Source of the DNA: Helicobacter pylori
GTDB lineage: Bacteria; Campylobacterota; Campylobacteria; Campylobacterales; Helicobacteraceae
Direction of reading: 5' to 3'
Length of the DNA: 64,000 bases
NCBI GenBank assembly: GCA_008032935.1
Contig: CP032039.1
Coordinates: 496,001-560,000, forward strand
A program made the position numbers and the translations under genes. Shown here piece after piece: positions 38,794-47,693 of the stretch (its first letter is position 1; every line of letters starts with the position of its first letter). The notes beneath the pieces were generated by a model. It was not told where the DNA came from. It saw only the letters and a program-made list of their open reading frames with translations, and did not search any database.

Positions 38794-40056
38794 ATGAATA
38801 AAGCTATTGCTAGTAAGATACTCATCACTTTGGGTTTTTTATTTCTCTACAGAGTCTTAGCTTATATCCCCATTCCTGGCGTAGATTTAGCAGCGATCAA
38901 GGCTTTTTTTGACAGCAATTCCAACAACGCTTTGGGGTTGTTTAACATGTTTAGCGGGAATGCGGTTTCTCGCTTGAGCATTATCTCTTTGGGTATCATG
39001 CCTTATATCACTTCTTCAATTATCATGGAGCTTTTGAGCGCGACTTTCCCCAACCTGGCTAAAATGAAAAAAGAGCGAGACGGCATGCAAAAATACATGC
39101 AAATTGTGCGCTATTTGACCATTTTAATCACCCTAATCCAAGCGGTGAGCGTTTCAGTGGGCTTAAGGAGCATTAGCGGAGGAGTCAATGGAGCGATCAT
39201 GATTGATATGCAAGTCTTTATGATCGTTTCAGCGTTTTCTATGCTTACAGGGACGATGCTGCTCATGTGGATAGGGGAGCAAATCACGCAAAGGGGCGTG
39301 GGGAATGGGATCAGTCTCATTATTTTTGCCGGGATTGTTTCAGGGATCCCATCGGCTATTTCAGGCACATTCAACTTGGTCAATACGGGCGTTATTAATA
39401 TCTTAATGCTCATTGGTATTGTGCTGATTGTTTTAGCGACTATTTTTGCGATTATCTATGTGGAATTAGCCGAGCGCAGGATCCCTATTTCTTATGCGCG
39501 TAAAGTGGTGATGCAAAACCAAAACAAGCGCATCATGAATTACATTCCCATTAAGTTGAATTTAAGCGGGGTGATCCCTCCTATTTTCGCTTCAGCTTTG
39601 CTCGTGTTCCCTTCTACGATTTTGCAGCAAGCCACAAGCAACAAAACCTTGCAAGCGATTGCGGATTTTTTAAGCCCGCAAGGGTATGCGTATAATATTT
39701 TGATGTTCTTACTCATTATCTTTTTTGCTTACTTTTATTCTTCTATCGTGTTCAATTCTAAGGATATTGCGGATAATTTAAGGCGTAATGGCGGGTATAT
39801 TCCAGGGCTTAGGCCTGGAGAGGGGACTTCATCGTTTTTAAATTCTGTAGCGAGCAAGCTCACTTTGTGGGGTTCGTTGTATTTAGCGCTCATTTCTACC
39901 GTGCCTTGGATTCTGGTTAAGGCTATGGGCGTGCCTTTTTATTTTGGAGGCACGGCGGTGCTGATTGTGGTTCAAGTCGCTATTGACACCATGAAAAAGA
40001 TTGAAGCGCAAATTTATATGAGCAAGTATAAAACTTTAAGCGCGGTAGGCTTTTAA
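38794..40056 (+). CDS. secY: Preprotein translocase subunit SecY
   Basis: Core channel of the Sec translocon in the inner membrane. 420 residues with ten hydrophobic helices expected. Signatures are IPGVDLAAIKAFF in the plug region, SLGIMPYITSSIIMELL and the cytosolic loop YVELAERRIPISYARKV. Its place at the end of the spc cluster is standard. Confidence 0.97.
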   Translation: MNKAIASKILITLGFLFLYRVLAYIPIPGVDLAAIKAFFDSNSNNALGLFNMFSGNAVSRLSIISLGIMPYITSSIIMELLSATFPNLAKMKKERDGMQKYMQIVRYLTILITLIQAVSVSVGLRSISGGVNGAIMIDMQVFMIVSAFSMLTGTMLLMWIGEQITQRGVGNGISLIIFAGIVSGIPSAISGTFNLVNTGVINILMLIGIVLIVLATIFAIIYVELAERRIPISYARKVVMQNQNKRIMNYIPIKLNLSGVIPPIFASALLVFPSTILQQATSNKTLQAIADFLSPQGYAYNILMFLLIIFFAYFYSSIVFNSKDIADNLRRNGGYIPGLRPGEGTSSFLNSVASKLTLWGSLYLALISTVPWILVKAMGVPFYFGGTAVLIVVQVAIDTMKKIEAQIYMSKYKTLSAVGF

Positions 40057-40817
40057 TGGCGATCTCTATTAAAAGCCCAAAAGAAATCAAAGCTCTAAGA
40101 AAAGCTGGGGAATTGACCGCACAAGCGTTAGCCCTTTTAGAGCGAGAAGTAAGGCCTGGGGTTTCACTTTTAGAGCTGGATAAAATGGCTGAAGATTTTA
40201 TCAAATCCTCGCATGCTAGGCCTGCTTTTAAGGGGCTCTATGGTTTCCCTAACTCTGTGTGCATGTCCTTAAATGAGGTGGTCATTCATGGCATTCCTAC
40301 GGATTATGTTTTACAAGAAGGGGATATTATAGGCTTGGATTTGGGGGTGGAGGTGGATGGCTATTATGGCGATTCAGCCCTCACGCTTCCCATAGGCGCG
40401 ATAAGCCCGCAAGATGAAAAATTGCTCGCTTGCTCTAAAGAGAGCTTGATGCATGCCATTAATTCAATCAGGGTGGGCATGCATTTTAAAGAGTTGAGTC
40501 AGATTTTAGAGAGCGCTATTACAGAAAGGGGCTTTGTGCCTTTGAAAGGATTTTGTGGGCATGGCATTGGTAAAAAACCCCATGAAGAGCCAGAAATCCC
40601 CAACTACCTAGAAAAAGGCGTCAAGGCTAATAGCGGCCCTAAAATCAAAGAGGGCATGGTATTTTGCTTAGAGCCTATGGTGTGTCAAAAACAGGGCGAG
40701 CCTAAAATACTAGCGGATAAGTGGAGCGTGGTTTCAGTGGATGGGCTTAACACAAGCCACCATGAGCATACTATCGCTATAGTTGGCAATAAAGCAGTGA
40801 TTCTTACGGAGCGTTAA
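40056..40817 (+). CDS. map: Methionine aminopeptidase
   Basis: Removes initiator Met from nascent proteins. 253 residues, type I. Metal ligands lie in [33 protein letters not shown] and HEHTIAI. Starts one base inside secY's stop and overlaps infA by one base. Confidence 0.96.
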   Translation: MAISIKSPKEIKALRKAGELTAQALALLEREVRPGVSLLELDKMAEDFIKSSHARPAFKGLYGFPNSVCMSLNEVVIHGIPTDYVLQEGDIIGLDLGVEVDGYYGDSALTLPIGAISPQDEKLLACSKESLMHAINSIRVGMHFKELSQILESAITERGFVPLKGFCGHGIGKKPHEEPEIPNYLEKGVKANSGPKIKEGMVFCLEPMVCQKQGEPKILADKWSVVSVDGLNTSHHEHTIAIVGNKAVILTER

Positions 40818-41035
40818 TGGCAAGAGATGATGTTATAGAAGTGGATGGAAAAGTGATTGAGGCGTTGCCTAACGCCACTTTTAAGGTGGAATTAGACAAT
40901 AAGCATGTGGTGTTGTGCCGTATTTCTGGAAAGATGCGCATGCACTATATTAGGATTGCTTTAGGCGATAGGGTCAAGCTAGAGCTTACGCCCTATAGCT
41001 TAGACAAGGGTCGGATAACTTTTAGATATAAATGA
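40817..41035 (+). CDS. infA: Translation initiation factor IF-1
   Basis: 72 residues with an OB fold ([47 protein letters not shown]). Binds the 30S A-site during initiation. Coupled to map by a one-base overlap. Confidence 0.96.
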   Translation: MARDDVIEVDGKVIEALPNATFKVELDNKHVVLCRISGKMRMHYIRIALGDRVKLELTPYSLDKGRITFRYK

Positions 41036-41113
41036 ATTTAAGGGTTATTTCAATGAAAATATGTTAGTATAAAAGCTTTTAATAGTGCCTAATTTTTTCA
41101 AAGGAGAAAAATC

Positions 41114-41227
41114 ATGAAAGTCAGGCCATCAGTGAAAAAGATGTGCGATAAGTGCAAAATCATTAAAAGAAGGGGCGTTATTAGAGTGATCTGCGCTACC
41201 CCTAAACACAAACAAAGACAAGGATAA
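41114..41227 (+). CDS. rpmJ: 50S ribosomal protein L36, zinc form
   Basis: A 37-codon gene: [19 protein letters not shown], then [19 protein letters not shown] (read with one shared R). It keeps the C-x2-C, C and H zinc ligands, so it is the metal-binding paralogue type. The ribosome site AAGGAG lies 9 bases upstream. Confidence 0.97.
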
Positions 41228-41230
41228 AGC

Positions 41231-41593
41231 ATGGCAAGGATTGCTGGTGTGGATTTACCAAAAAAGAAGAGAGTAGAGTATGCCCTTACCTATATTTATG
41301 GGATTGGGCTTAAGAGTTCCAGAGAGATTTTAGAAGCGGTAGGCATTTCTTTTGACAAGCGCGTGCATGAATTGAGTGAAGATGAAGTGTCTAGTATCGC
41401 TAAAAAAATCCAACAAAGCTACCTAGTAGAGGGCGATTTGCGTAAAAAAGTTCAAATGGATATTAAATCTTTAATGGACTTAGGGAATTATCGTGGGATC
41501 AGGCATCGTAAGGGTCTTCCTGTAAGAGGCCAAACCACCAAAAATAATGCTAGGACTCGTAAGGGTAAGAAAAAAACCGTGGGTAGCAAGTAG
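41231..41593 (+). CDS. rpsM: 30S ribosomal protein S13
   Basis: 120 residues; [20 protein letters not shown] start and [20 protein letters not shown] near the end. Head protein contacting the P-site tRNA and the 50S. First of the alpha cluster. Confidence 0.97.
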   Translation: MARIAGVDLPKKKRVEYALTYIYGIGLKSSREILEAVGISFDKRVHELSEDEVSSIAKKIQQSYLVEGDLRKKVQMDIKSLMDLGNYRGIRHRKGLPVRGQTTKNNARTRKGKKKTVGSK

Positions 41594-41615
41594 CGGATAA
41601 GGAGATGATGATTTA

Positions 41616-42011
41616 ATGGCTAAGAGAAATGTAACGGCTAAAAAGAAAGTAGTCAAAAAGAATATTGCTAGAGGGGTTGTTTATATTTCAGCGACCTTTA
41701 ATAATACCAACATCACTATCACTGATGAAATGGGTAATGTGATTTGCTGGAGCACGGCGGGCGGTTTAGGGTTTAAAGGCTCTAAAAAATCCACCCCTTA
41801 TGCGGCCCAACAAGCTGTAGAAAGCGCTCTAAGCAAGGCTAAAGAGCATGGCGTTAAAGAAGTGGGCATTAAGGTTCAAGGGCCAGGAAGTGGGCGTGAG
41901 ACCGCTATTAAGAGCGTGGGCGCGACAGAGGGCGTTAAAGTGCTTTGGATTAAAGACATCACCCCGCTCCCTCATAATGGTTGCAGACCCCCTAAAAGAA
42001 GAAGAGTGTAA
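41616..42011 (+). CDS. rpsK: 30S ribosomal protein S11
   Basis: 131 residues; [19 protein letters not shown] and the C-terminal [19 protein letters not shown] are diagnostic. Platform protein of the 30S. Confidence 0.97.
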   Translation: MAKRNVTAKKKVVKKNIARGVVYISATFNNTNITITDEMGNVICWSTAGGLGFKGSKKSTPYAAQQAVESALSKAKEHGVKEVGIKVQGPGSGRETAIKSVGATEGVKVLWIKDITPLPHNGCRPPKRRRV

Positions 42012-42020
42012 GGAGGCTTT

Positions 42021-42647
42021 ATGGCAAGATATAGAGGCGCAGTAGAAAGACTAGAAAGGCGTTTTGGGGTTTCTTTAGCTTTAAAAGGTGAAAGGCGATT
42101 GAGCGGGAAGAGCGCACTAGATAAAAGGGCTTATGGGCCAGGCCAGCATGGGCAAAGACGCGCTAAGACTTCTGATTACGGGTTGCAATTGAAAGAAAAG
42201 CAAAAAGCTAAAATGATGTATGGCATTTCTGAAAAGCAATTCAGGAGTATTTTTGTGGAAGCCAATCGCTTGGACGGCAATACGGGTGAAAACCTTATCC
42301 GCTTGATTGAAAGAAGATTGGATAATGTTGTCTATCGCATGGGGTTTGCGACCACTAGAAGCTCTGCTAGGCAATTGGTAACGCATGGGCATGTGCTTGT
42401 GGATGGTAAGCGTTTGGATATTCCCTCTTATTTCGTGCGTTCAGGGCAAAAAATTGAGATCAAAGAAAAAACCAAGAGCAACCCTCAAGTGGTGCGCGCG
42501 ATGGAATTGACGGCTCAAACAGGGATTGTGCCATGGATTGATGTGGAAAAAGATAAAAAATACGGCATCTTCACCCGCTACCCTGAAAGAGAAGAAGTGG
42601 TTGTCCCTATTGAAGAAAGACTCATTGTAGAATTGTATTCTAAGTAA
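42021..42647 (+). CDS. rpsD: 30S ribosomal protein S4
   Basis: 208 residues; N-terminal [14 protein letters not shown]4 RNA-binding domain [20 protein letters not shown]. Nucleates 16S rRNA assembly and, in other bacteria, represses the alpha operon. Confidence 0.97.
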   Translation: MARYRGAVERLERRFGVSLALKGERRLSGKSALDKRAYGPGQHGQRRAKTSDYGLQLKEKQKAKMMYGISEKQFRSIFVEANRLDGNTGENLIRLIERRLDNVVYRMGFATTRSSARQLVTHGHVLVDGKRLDIPSYFVRSGQKIEIKEKTKSNPQVVRAMELTAQTGIVPWIDVEKDKKYGIFTRYPEREEVVVPIEERLIVELYSK

Positions 42648-42658
42648 GGGGTTAGAGC

Positions 42659-43693
42659 ATGAAAGTTATCAAAACAGCACCTTTGATCCCATCAGAAATT
42701 AAGGTGCTAGAGAAAGAGGGCAATCGGGTTAAGATTTCTCTGGCTCCATTTGAGTTTGGTTACGCTGTTACGCTCGCTCATCCTATTAGAAGACTCTTGC
42801 TTTTAAGCTCTGTGGGGTATGCTCCTGTAGGTTTAAAGATTGAAGGTGTGCATCATGAGTTTGACTCTTTAAGGGGGGTTACTGAAGATGTGTCGCTTTT
42901 TATCATGAATTTAAAGAATATCCGCTTTATAGCTAAGGCGTTAGTGGGGCAGGATAGCTCTTTAGAAAACCAATCGGTTGTGGTGGATTATTCTTTTAAA
43001 GGGCCTATGGAGCTTAGGGCTAGGGATTTGAATTCTGAGCATATAGAAATCGTCAATCCGGAAATGCCCCTAGCGACAATCAACGAAGACGCTCAATTGA
43101 ATTTTTCGCTCATTATCTATAAAGGAATGGGGTATGTCCCAAGCGAAAACACAAGGGAATTGATGCCTGAGGGCTACATGCCATTAGACGGATCTTTCAC
43201 GCCGATTAAAAAGGTCGTTTATGAGATTGAAAATGTTTTGGTTGAGGGCGATCCCAACTATGAAAAAATCATTTTTGATATTGAAACAGACGGGCAGATT
43301 GACCCTTATAAAGCGTTTTTATCAGCGGTGAAAGTGATGAGCAAGCAACTGGGCGTTTTTGGCGAAAGACCCATTGCTAACACGGAGTATTCAGGCGATT
43401 ACGCTCAAAGAGATGACGCTAAAGATTTGAGCGCTAAGATTGAAAGCATGAATTTGAGTGCCAGGTGTTTTAATTGCTTGGATAAAATCGGCATCAAGTA
43501 TGTGGGCGAACTCGTGTTGATGAGCGAAGGAGAGCTTAAGGGCGTGAAAAACATGGGTAAAAAATCCTATGATGAAATCGCTGAAAAATTGAATGATTTG
43601 GGCTATCCGGTAGGCACAGAATTAAGCCCTGAACAAAGAGAGAGTTTAAAGAAAAGATTAGAAAAATTAGAAGATAAAGGAGGTAACGACTGA
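42659..43693 (+). CDS. rpoA: RNA polymerase alpha subunit
   Basis: 344 residues. The N-terminal assembly domain ([19 protein letters not shown]) runs to about residue 235; a linker leads to the C-terminal DNA/activator-binding domain ([37 protein letters not shown]). The stop overlaps rplQ by one base. Confidence 0.97.
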   Translation: MKVIKTAPLIPSEIKVLEKEGNRVKISLAPFEFGYAVTLAHPIRRLLLLSSVGYAPVGLKIEGVHHEFDSLRGVTEDVSLFIMNLKNIRFIAKALVGQDSSLENQSVVVDYSFKGPMELRARDLNSEHIEIVNPEMPLATINEDAQLNFSLIIYKGMGYVPSENTRELMPEGYMPLDGSFTPIKKVVYEIENVLVEGDPNYEKIIFDIETDGQIDPYKAFLSAVKVMSKQLGVFGERPIANTEYSGDYAQRDDAKDLSAKIESMNLSARCFNCLDKIGIKYVGELVLMSEGELKGVKNMGKKSYDEIAEKLNDLGYPVGTELSPEQRESLKKRLEKLEDKGGND

Positions 43694-44043
43694 TGAGACA
43701 CAAACACGGATACCGCAAGCTTGGGAGAACCAGCTCGCACAGGAAGGCGTTATTAAAGAATTTAGCGATCGCTTTGATTGAGCATAACAAAATTGAAACA
43801 GGGATTTATAAAGCTAAGGAGTTGCGCAGTTACATTGAGAAATTAACGACAGCGGCTCGTGTGGGCGATTTTAACGCGCACCGCCATGTTTTTGCCTATT
43901 TGCAAAACAAAGAAGCCACCCACAAGCTTGTAACCGAAATCGCGCCCAAATACGCACAAAGGAATGGCGGATACACCAGGATCCAACGCACCACTTTTAG
44001 AAGAGGGGACGCTTCCACTCTAGCCACCATTGAATTTGTGTGA
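43693..44043 (+). CDS. rplQ: 50S ribosomal protein L17
   Basis: 116 residues; [20 protein letters not shown] start is unmistakable. Last gene of the ribosomal run; a hairpin follows within 20 bases. Confidence 0.97.
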   Translation: MRHKHGYRKLGRTSSHRKALLKNLAIALIEHNKIETGIYKAKELRSYIEKLTTAARVGDFNAHRHVFAYLQNKEATHKLVTEIAPKYAQRNGGYTRIQRTTFRRGDASTLATIEFV

Positions 44044-44059
44044 AATTTGATGAACTGCT

Positions 44060-44080
44060 AGCCAAGATTTAGTCTTGGTT
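44060..44080 (+). terminator. Hairpin after rplQ
   Basis: AGCCAAGA-TTTAG-TCTTGGTT, an 8-bp stem with one G-T wobble, starts 16 bases after the rplQ stop. It probably ends or attenuates the long ribosomal transcript; no U-run is present. Confidence 0.45.
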
Positions 44081-44083
44081 GGT

Positions 44084-44220
44084 GGTTATCGCTTTGATTT
44101 TATCCTTTTAAAAGAAGCACTTAAAAGCTTTGACTTTGTTTTATTGATCATGAAATTTAAAAAATGCTAAAAAACATTTTCTGTGATCAAAATATAAAAG
44201 AGCTTAGTTAAGCGATAACC
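44084..44220. repeat. Long imperfect inverted repeat
   Basis: Outer arms GGTTATCGCTT (44084-44094) and AAGCGATAACC (44210-44220) match perfectly over 11 bp. Inside, AAGCTTT...TTTTATTGATCA faces TGATCAAAATATAAAAGAGCTT, and near the apex AAAATGCTAAAAAACATTTT folds on itself. The whole 137 bases could make one long hairpin on either strand. No ORF inside. Confidence 0.6.
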
Positions 44221-44443
44221 TCCAAACTGCAAAAATAAAGTAACTAAAACCCTATTTTTTAAAAAATTAAAATAAACTCAAAACTCGCACTGGCTTTTAT
44301 CCCACCCTTTAATTGAACGGCATTTCTTGCATTTTTATTGAGATTTCCAATTGGTTTGATGATTGTAAGAAATCCAACTGCTGGAGATTGAGTTAGATGG
44401 ATTGTGTTTTAGACATGCTAGATATTGGCTATTCCTCTATACT

Positions 44444-44610
44444 AAACTGCTTTGGATTTTAGCCGATATGAGTGATAGGTTGATTTAGTCGCTTTGTAAT
44501 GGTTTTGTTGAAAAAATATGAACTCCTATCATTGTGTCCGCCACACAATGCACATTAAAAACACTAAACCTACCACCTCCACGCAAAGCGAAACTGAATC
44601 AATCTTTCTA
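44444..44610 (+). ncRNA. Hairpin element A (candidate small RNA)
   Basis: A TATACT -10-like box is followed by AAACTGCTTTGGATTTTAGCCG, an arm GGTTGATTTAG.TCGCTTTG (44478-44496), ACTCCTATC, a perfect CATTGTGT-CCGCC-ACACAATG hairpin (44530-44550) and the pairing arm CAAAGCGAAACTGAATCAATC (44584-44604). The same ordered parts recur at 47.27-47.50 kb. The gap 44044-44679 has no credible protein gene. Whether it is transcribed is inference. Confidence 0.4.
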
Positions 44611-44679
44611 TACTTGCTAACTCAAACGCTTCTTAACTTGACACAACATACAGACAAAAACTTGCCTAGCAAAACCCGC

Positions 44680-45294
44680 TCATAAGAACTTTTGATACAC
44701 CAACACCACCGATTTAGGTGTAGAGCTAAGGCTAAAAAAATGATCTGTAGCTTCATTGAGCGAACCAGAAAAGAGCGTTTTTAAACGCAAGTTTTTTAAG
44801 GGATATTTGAGGTTTTTAGAAGTGAATCGGGCTTTAAGATCCAAGCTAAAAAGCGAGATTTGCTCCCCTTTAAAACTGGGCAAGGTAAAAGGGGTTTCTA
44901 ACACCCTAAAAAGACCATAGTCGCTTACGGCTTGGATTTTTTGGCAAAATTTAAAATACTCCAACAATAAAAAAGTGTTCGCTAAAGCGTGATCTTCTCG
45001 CTTGCCATTCAACCCTAAAAAAATAAAGTCATCACAGCCTTTATTCAAAGCATAAAAAAAGGCTTTGGACAAATCGTTGCTGTCTTGTTCGCTCATGCGT
45101 ATAGGGTTATACAAGGCTTTCAAATGCGAATCAATGCTATCTAGATCGCCTATAACAACGCTGGGTTTGAATTGAAGCGCATGCAAGGACTGGACAGCCC
45201 CATCGCATGCGATTAAAAAGGGAGCGTTTTTTAAAATGTCTAAGCATTTTTGAGATTTAGGAAACTCCCCATTCGCTAAAATCACTGCTTGCAT
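44680..45294 (-). CDS. thiN: Thiamine pyrophosphokinase
   Basis: Converts thiamine to thiamine diphosphate with ATP. 204 residues. Family motifs: ACDGA (29-33), VIGDLDSI (47-54) and NDLSKAFFYAL, then LGLNGKREDHALAN. The C-terminal half is poorly conserved, as usual. It overlaps the transporter gene by 13 bases. With tenA nearby this is a vitamin B1 salvage locus. Confidence 0.85.
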   Translation of the reverse strand: MQAVILANGEFPKSQKCLDILKNAPFLIACDGAVQSLHALQFKPSVVIGDLDSIDSHLKALYNPIRMSEQDSNDLSKAFFYALNKGCDDFIFLGLNGKREDHALANTFLLLEYFKFCQKIQAVSDYGLFRVLETPFTLPSFKGEQISLFSLDLKARFTSKNLKYPLKNLRLKTLFSGSLNEATDHFFSLSSTPKSVVLVYQKFL

Positions 45295-45944
45295 GACTGA
45301 TTCCAGCGGTTAAAATAATACAAGCCAATAAAAAGGTATAGAATCGTTGTGAAGAGTTGCACCAAGCTCTCTGTAGAAATTTGGAAAATACAAAACCACA
45401 CGATAATAGACACGATATTCCCCAAAGTCATTAAAACATAACTCTCCATATAACGCAAAACCTGCAAAATAAAAGCAATAATAAAGATGACGAAATTAAA
45501 ACTCTCTGCCCATAAAAAATTCGTTTTAATCTCTTTAAAAAACAAAGCGCTCACACAAGTTAAAACCCCTATGCCTAAAATGAGTATAAAACGCCAATTT
45601 TTGGGAAGTTTTTGAGCCTTGATAACGCCTTCATGCTGCTCTGTCTTTTTCCATGCGAACAGCCCATAAATCGTTACCGGCATATACAAAAAAAGGCATA
45701 AAATCACATCAGCGTTTAATTTCCACTGATAAGCGACATAAGCGTAACTCAAATTGTAAACAAGACCAAACACAAAGCAAATCGTTTGCCTTTCTCCGGC
45801 AAAAAACGCATACAAAACCCCACTAAGCCCCGCTAAAAGATTGATAAACGAGCCTTTGACAAGGATGTTAGTGATGGTTAAAAACACGCAAGAAAGAATG
45901 AGTATGGTGTAAAATCGTTTGGATAGTTGGGTGGTTATTAACAT
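45282..45944 (-). CDS. pnuC: PnuC-family vitamin transporter, probably for thiamine (PnuT)
   Basis: 220-residue inner-membrane protein with about seven hydrophobic helices; NLLAGLSGVLYAFFAGE and YMESYVLMTLGNIVSIIVW are PnuC-like. Classical PnuC imports nicotinamide riboside, but PnuC proteins paired with a thiamine pyrophosphokinase are generally thiamine facilitators (PnuT), because the kinase traps the imported vitamin. The 13-base overlap with thiN is strong context for that reading; substrate is still inference. Confidence 0.82.
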   Translation of the reverse strand: MLITTQLSKRFYTILILSCVFLTITNILVKGSFINLLAGLSGVLYAFFAGERQTICFVFGLVYNLSYAYVAYQWKLNADVILCLFLYMPVTIYGLFAWKKTEQHEGVIKAQKLPKNWRFILILGIGVLTCVSALFFKEIKTNFLWAESFNFVIFIIAFILQVLRYMESYVLMTLGNIVSIIVWFCIFQISTESLVQLFTTILYLFIGLYYFNRWNQSCKQ

Positions 45945-46130
45945 GCTATTTCCTTACGCAAGAATTACCTTGACAAGTTCTACGGGTTTGATCTCAGCCT
46001 TTTAAAAACTTGAGCGTTTTAAAAAGCACCCCTTAAATGCTCCTTATTGTAACATAAATCAGTGAGAACGCACTTTAAAGTTTCTTTAATTTTTTTACTC
46101 CCCCCTCCATTTAATGACATTTGGGTTAAA

Positions 46131-46601
46131 TCACCACCCTAATTTAGCGCAAAGCCTAGAACAAATCCCAAAAACACACAAGAAAGCAAGCATAACCAAA
46201 CCCTCTATAAGGAGATTGCTAGGATGCCCACAATACGCCGAGATCTCATGGATAGCGGCAATAAAGGGCATCGTTAAAAGTGCCATATAAAAATCCCTCA
46301 GTCTTGCCCCTAACACAGCGTCATGAAACGCGCCAAAAAACCTAGCCTTAAAAATGGCTTTGAGAAACCTAGGGTATCTTACTTGGAAAGATTTATAACA
46401 ATCCCTACCTCGAGGGTCAAATAAAAGGTTAGACAATAGAGCCGCTATTAAGAGTGTTAGCCATGCATAATAACTATCTTTAGGGCTAAAAAGTGGATCG
46501 ACAGCGCCTAGGCTATAAGGAATTGTGGATATGCATCCCGCATAGACTATGGCCACTGCCCATTGATATTCCCAGTCGCTCAAACGCTTTTTGATATTCA
46601 T
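46131..46601 (-). CDS. Small integral membrane protein, unknown function
   Basis: 156 residues from MNIKKRLSD, with a strong AAGGAGAGAGC ribosome site (the longer frame to 46622 lacks one). Helical segments include YAWLTLLIAALLSNLLF, FYMALLTMPFIAAI and GLVMLAFLCVFGICS; between them lies a basic loop (FDPRGRDCYKSFQVRYPRFLK, given in part). No family recognised. It follows the glycine-zipper gene by about 23 bases, likely one transcript. Confidence 0.65.
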   Translation of the reverse strand: MNIKKRLSDWEYQWAVAIVYAGCISTIPYSLGAVDPLFSPKDSYYAWLTLLIAALLSNLLFDPRGRDCYKSFQVRYPRFLKAIFKARFFGAFHDAVLGARLRDFYMALLTMPFIAAIHEISAYCGHPSNLLIEGLVMLAFLCVFGICSRLCAKLGW

Positions 46602-46624
46602 GCTCTCTCCTTTCTTGCCCAAAG

Positions 46625-46960
46625 CTACCTATCATACACGAAATGACGATCATAGGTGGGTTCTCTTGGGGCTTGTGGCTCTCTATCAACGCCACGGATG
46701 TAATCTTCTACTCTATCGCCTATTTCAGACCCAATATATCCTCCTGCTGTGCCACCAACAAATTTCCCTAATCCAATACCCACTGGACCTCCAGGAACCC
46801 CAATTGCTCCTCCAATTTTATCACCAACAAAACCCCCAACACCACCCCCTATAAGTTTGCCTAATTCACCCCTTGCCTCTATTTTAGGACTAGCTATAGC
46901 CGCATTAGCCATTGCACCGCATAAAACCACTACACAACTAAATGCTTTTAATCCACTCAT
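46625..46960 (-). CDS. Exported glycine-zipper protein, unknown function
   Basis: 111 residues from MSGLKAFS, behind AAAGGATTTGTT. A signal peptide (CVVVLCGAMANAAIA) precedes two Gly-zipper stretches (GKLIGGGVGGFVGDKIGGAIG and GIGLGKFVGGTAGGYIGSEIG, each G-x3-G spaced), then a charged tail rich in Arg/Pro/Tyr. Such zippers pack helices in membranes and occur in outer-membrane or bacteriocin-like small proteins. Function unknown. Confidence 0.65.
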   Translation of the reverse strand: MSGLKAFSCVVVLCGAMANAAIASPKIEARGELGKLIGGGVGGFVGDKIGGAIGVPGGPVGIGLGKFVGGTAGGYIGSEIGDRVEDYIRGVDREPQAPREPTYDRHFVYDR

Positions 46961-47269
46961 AACAAATCCTTTCATAAATTGAGATTCAAAAATTGAGACT
47001 CAAGGCATGTTTGGCACACCTTGATGAGAATATTTATACCACAATCGCATTCAAAGTATTGTTACAGATTAGTAAAATATCACAAAAAGATTAATAAGTG
47101 TTTTGTTTCTACACAAATTACAGGATTAAGGTAAATCATTGGTTTTATGGTTTTAGCATTTTTTAAGCGTTTTGGAGCGTCAAGTTTCAAGCATCAAAGC
47201 CTTTAATTGCGTTTTTACACTAACCGCTTAAAAATTGAACGCCTGTTTTGAATATATTAAACGCTTTTT

Positions 47270-47500
47270 TATTTTTATGCTAAACTATTTTGAGTTTTGG
47301 CCGATGTGACTTGATACAGAGGTTAAACCAATCATAAATGGTAGGGTTAATTCCATCTCGCTCTGTAATAGGTTTGAAACCATGCATCTAAGATTGACTC
47401 CTATCTTGTAAGTGCCATACTACAAGTTCCCATAATAAAAACTTCTAAAAATCAAAACCTACAGAGCGAGATGGAATTAACCTTTTATGATTACAAAGGA
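47270..47500. ncRNA. Hairpin element B (candidate small RNA / antisense locus)
   Basis: The gap 46961-47693 has no sure protein gene. Element B starts at TATGCTAAACT...GGCCGATGTGAC, close to element A. It contains a perfect 23-bp inverted repeat (47345-47367 with 47460-47482), extended by AATCATAAA/TTTATGATT outside, and an inner CTTGTAAGT...ACTACAAG hairpin after ACTCCTATC. On the minus strand a TATTAT box (about 47531-47536) could drive an RNA through the whole hairpin. Confidence 0.45.
47280..47387 (-). CDS. Possible 35-residue small ORF inside element B
   Basis: On the minus strand ATAGGAGT, an SD-like sequence, lies about 10 bases before ATG 47387. The 35-codon frame begins MHGFKPITERDG and ends KSHRPKLKIV: small and basic. 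SD and start are enclosed in the 23-bp stem, and a plus-strand promoter-like box faces it from the far end. The arrangement recalls type I toxin-antitoxin loci of this species, but the peptide does not match the AapA peptides I remember. Element A lacks the ATG. Confidence 0.25.
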   Translation of the reverse strand: MHGFKPITERDGINPTIYDWFNLCIKSHRPKLKIV

Positions 47501-47657
47501 TAGCCAATCTTAAACAACCAATACAAGCCCTATAATATCATTAATCGCTATTCAAAATCACAGATATTTTAATACAGCGTTCAATTTTTGAAAGCAAGAG
47601 CCTGCTCACAAACCTTTTTAACAACAAATTTTTATACCATATCACAAGCTTTCGTGT

Positions 47658-47663
47658 TAGAAT
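47658..47663 (+). promoter_or_regulatory. Candidate -10 box for tenA
   Basis: TAGAAT lies 31 bases before the tenA ATG, with a TAGGAG ribosome site between. Confidence 0.4.
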
Positions 47664-47693
47664 GCGTATTGAATTGATTTTAGGAGTGTAAAA

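Noticed and set aside
46749..46982. Plus-strand Pro/Ile-rich ORF of 77 codons
   Set aside because: It is the complement of the glycine-zipper gene, whose minus-strand frame has a signal peptide and ribosome site.
44444..47500. Elements A and B as IS605/IS200 ends or known AapA/IsoA loci
   Set aside because: No transposase remnant or conserved insertion-end sequence is seen, and the encoded peptide does not match the AapA peptides I remember. Left as unassigned structured elements.
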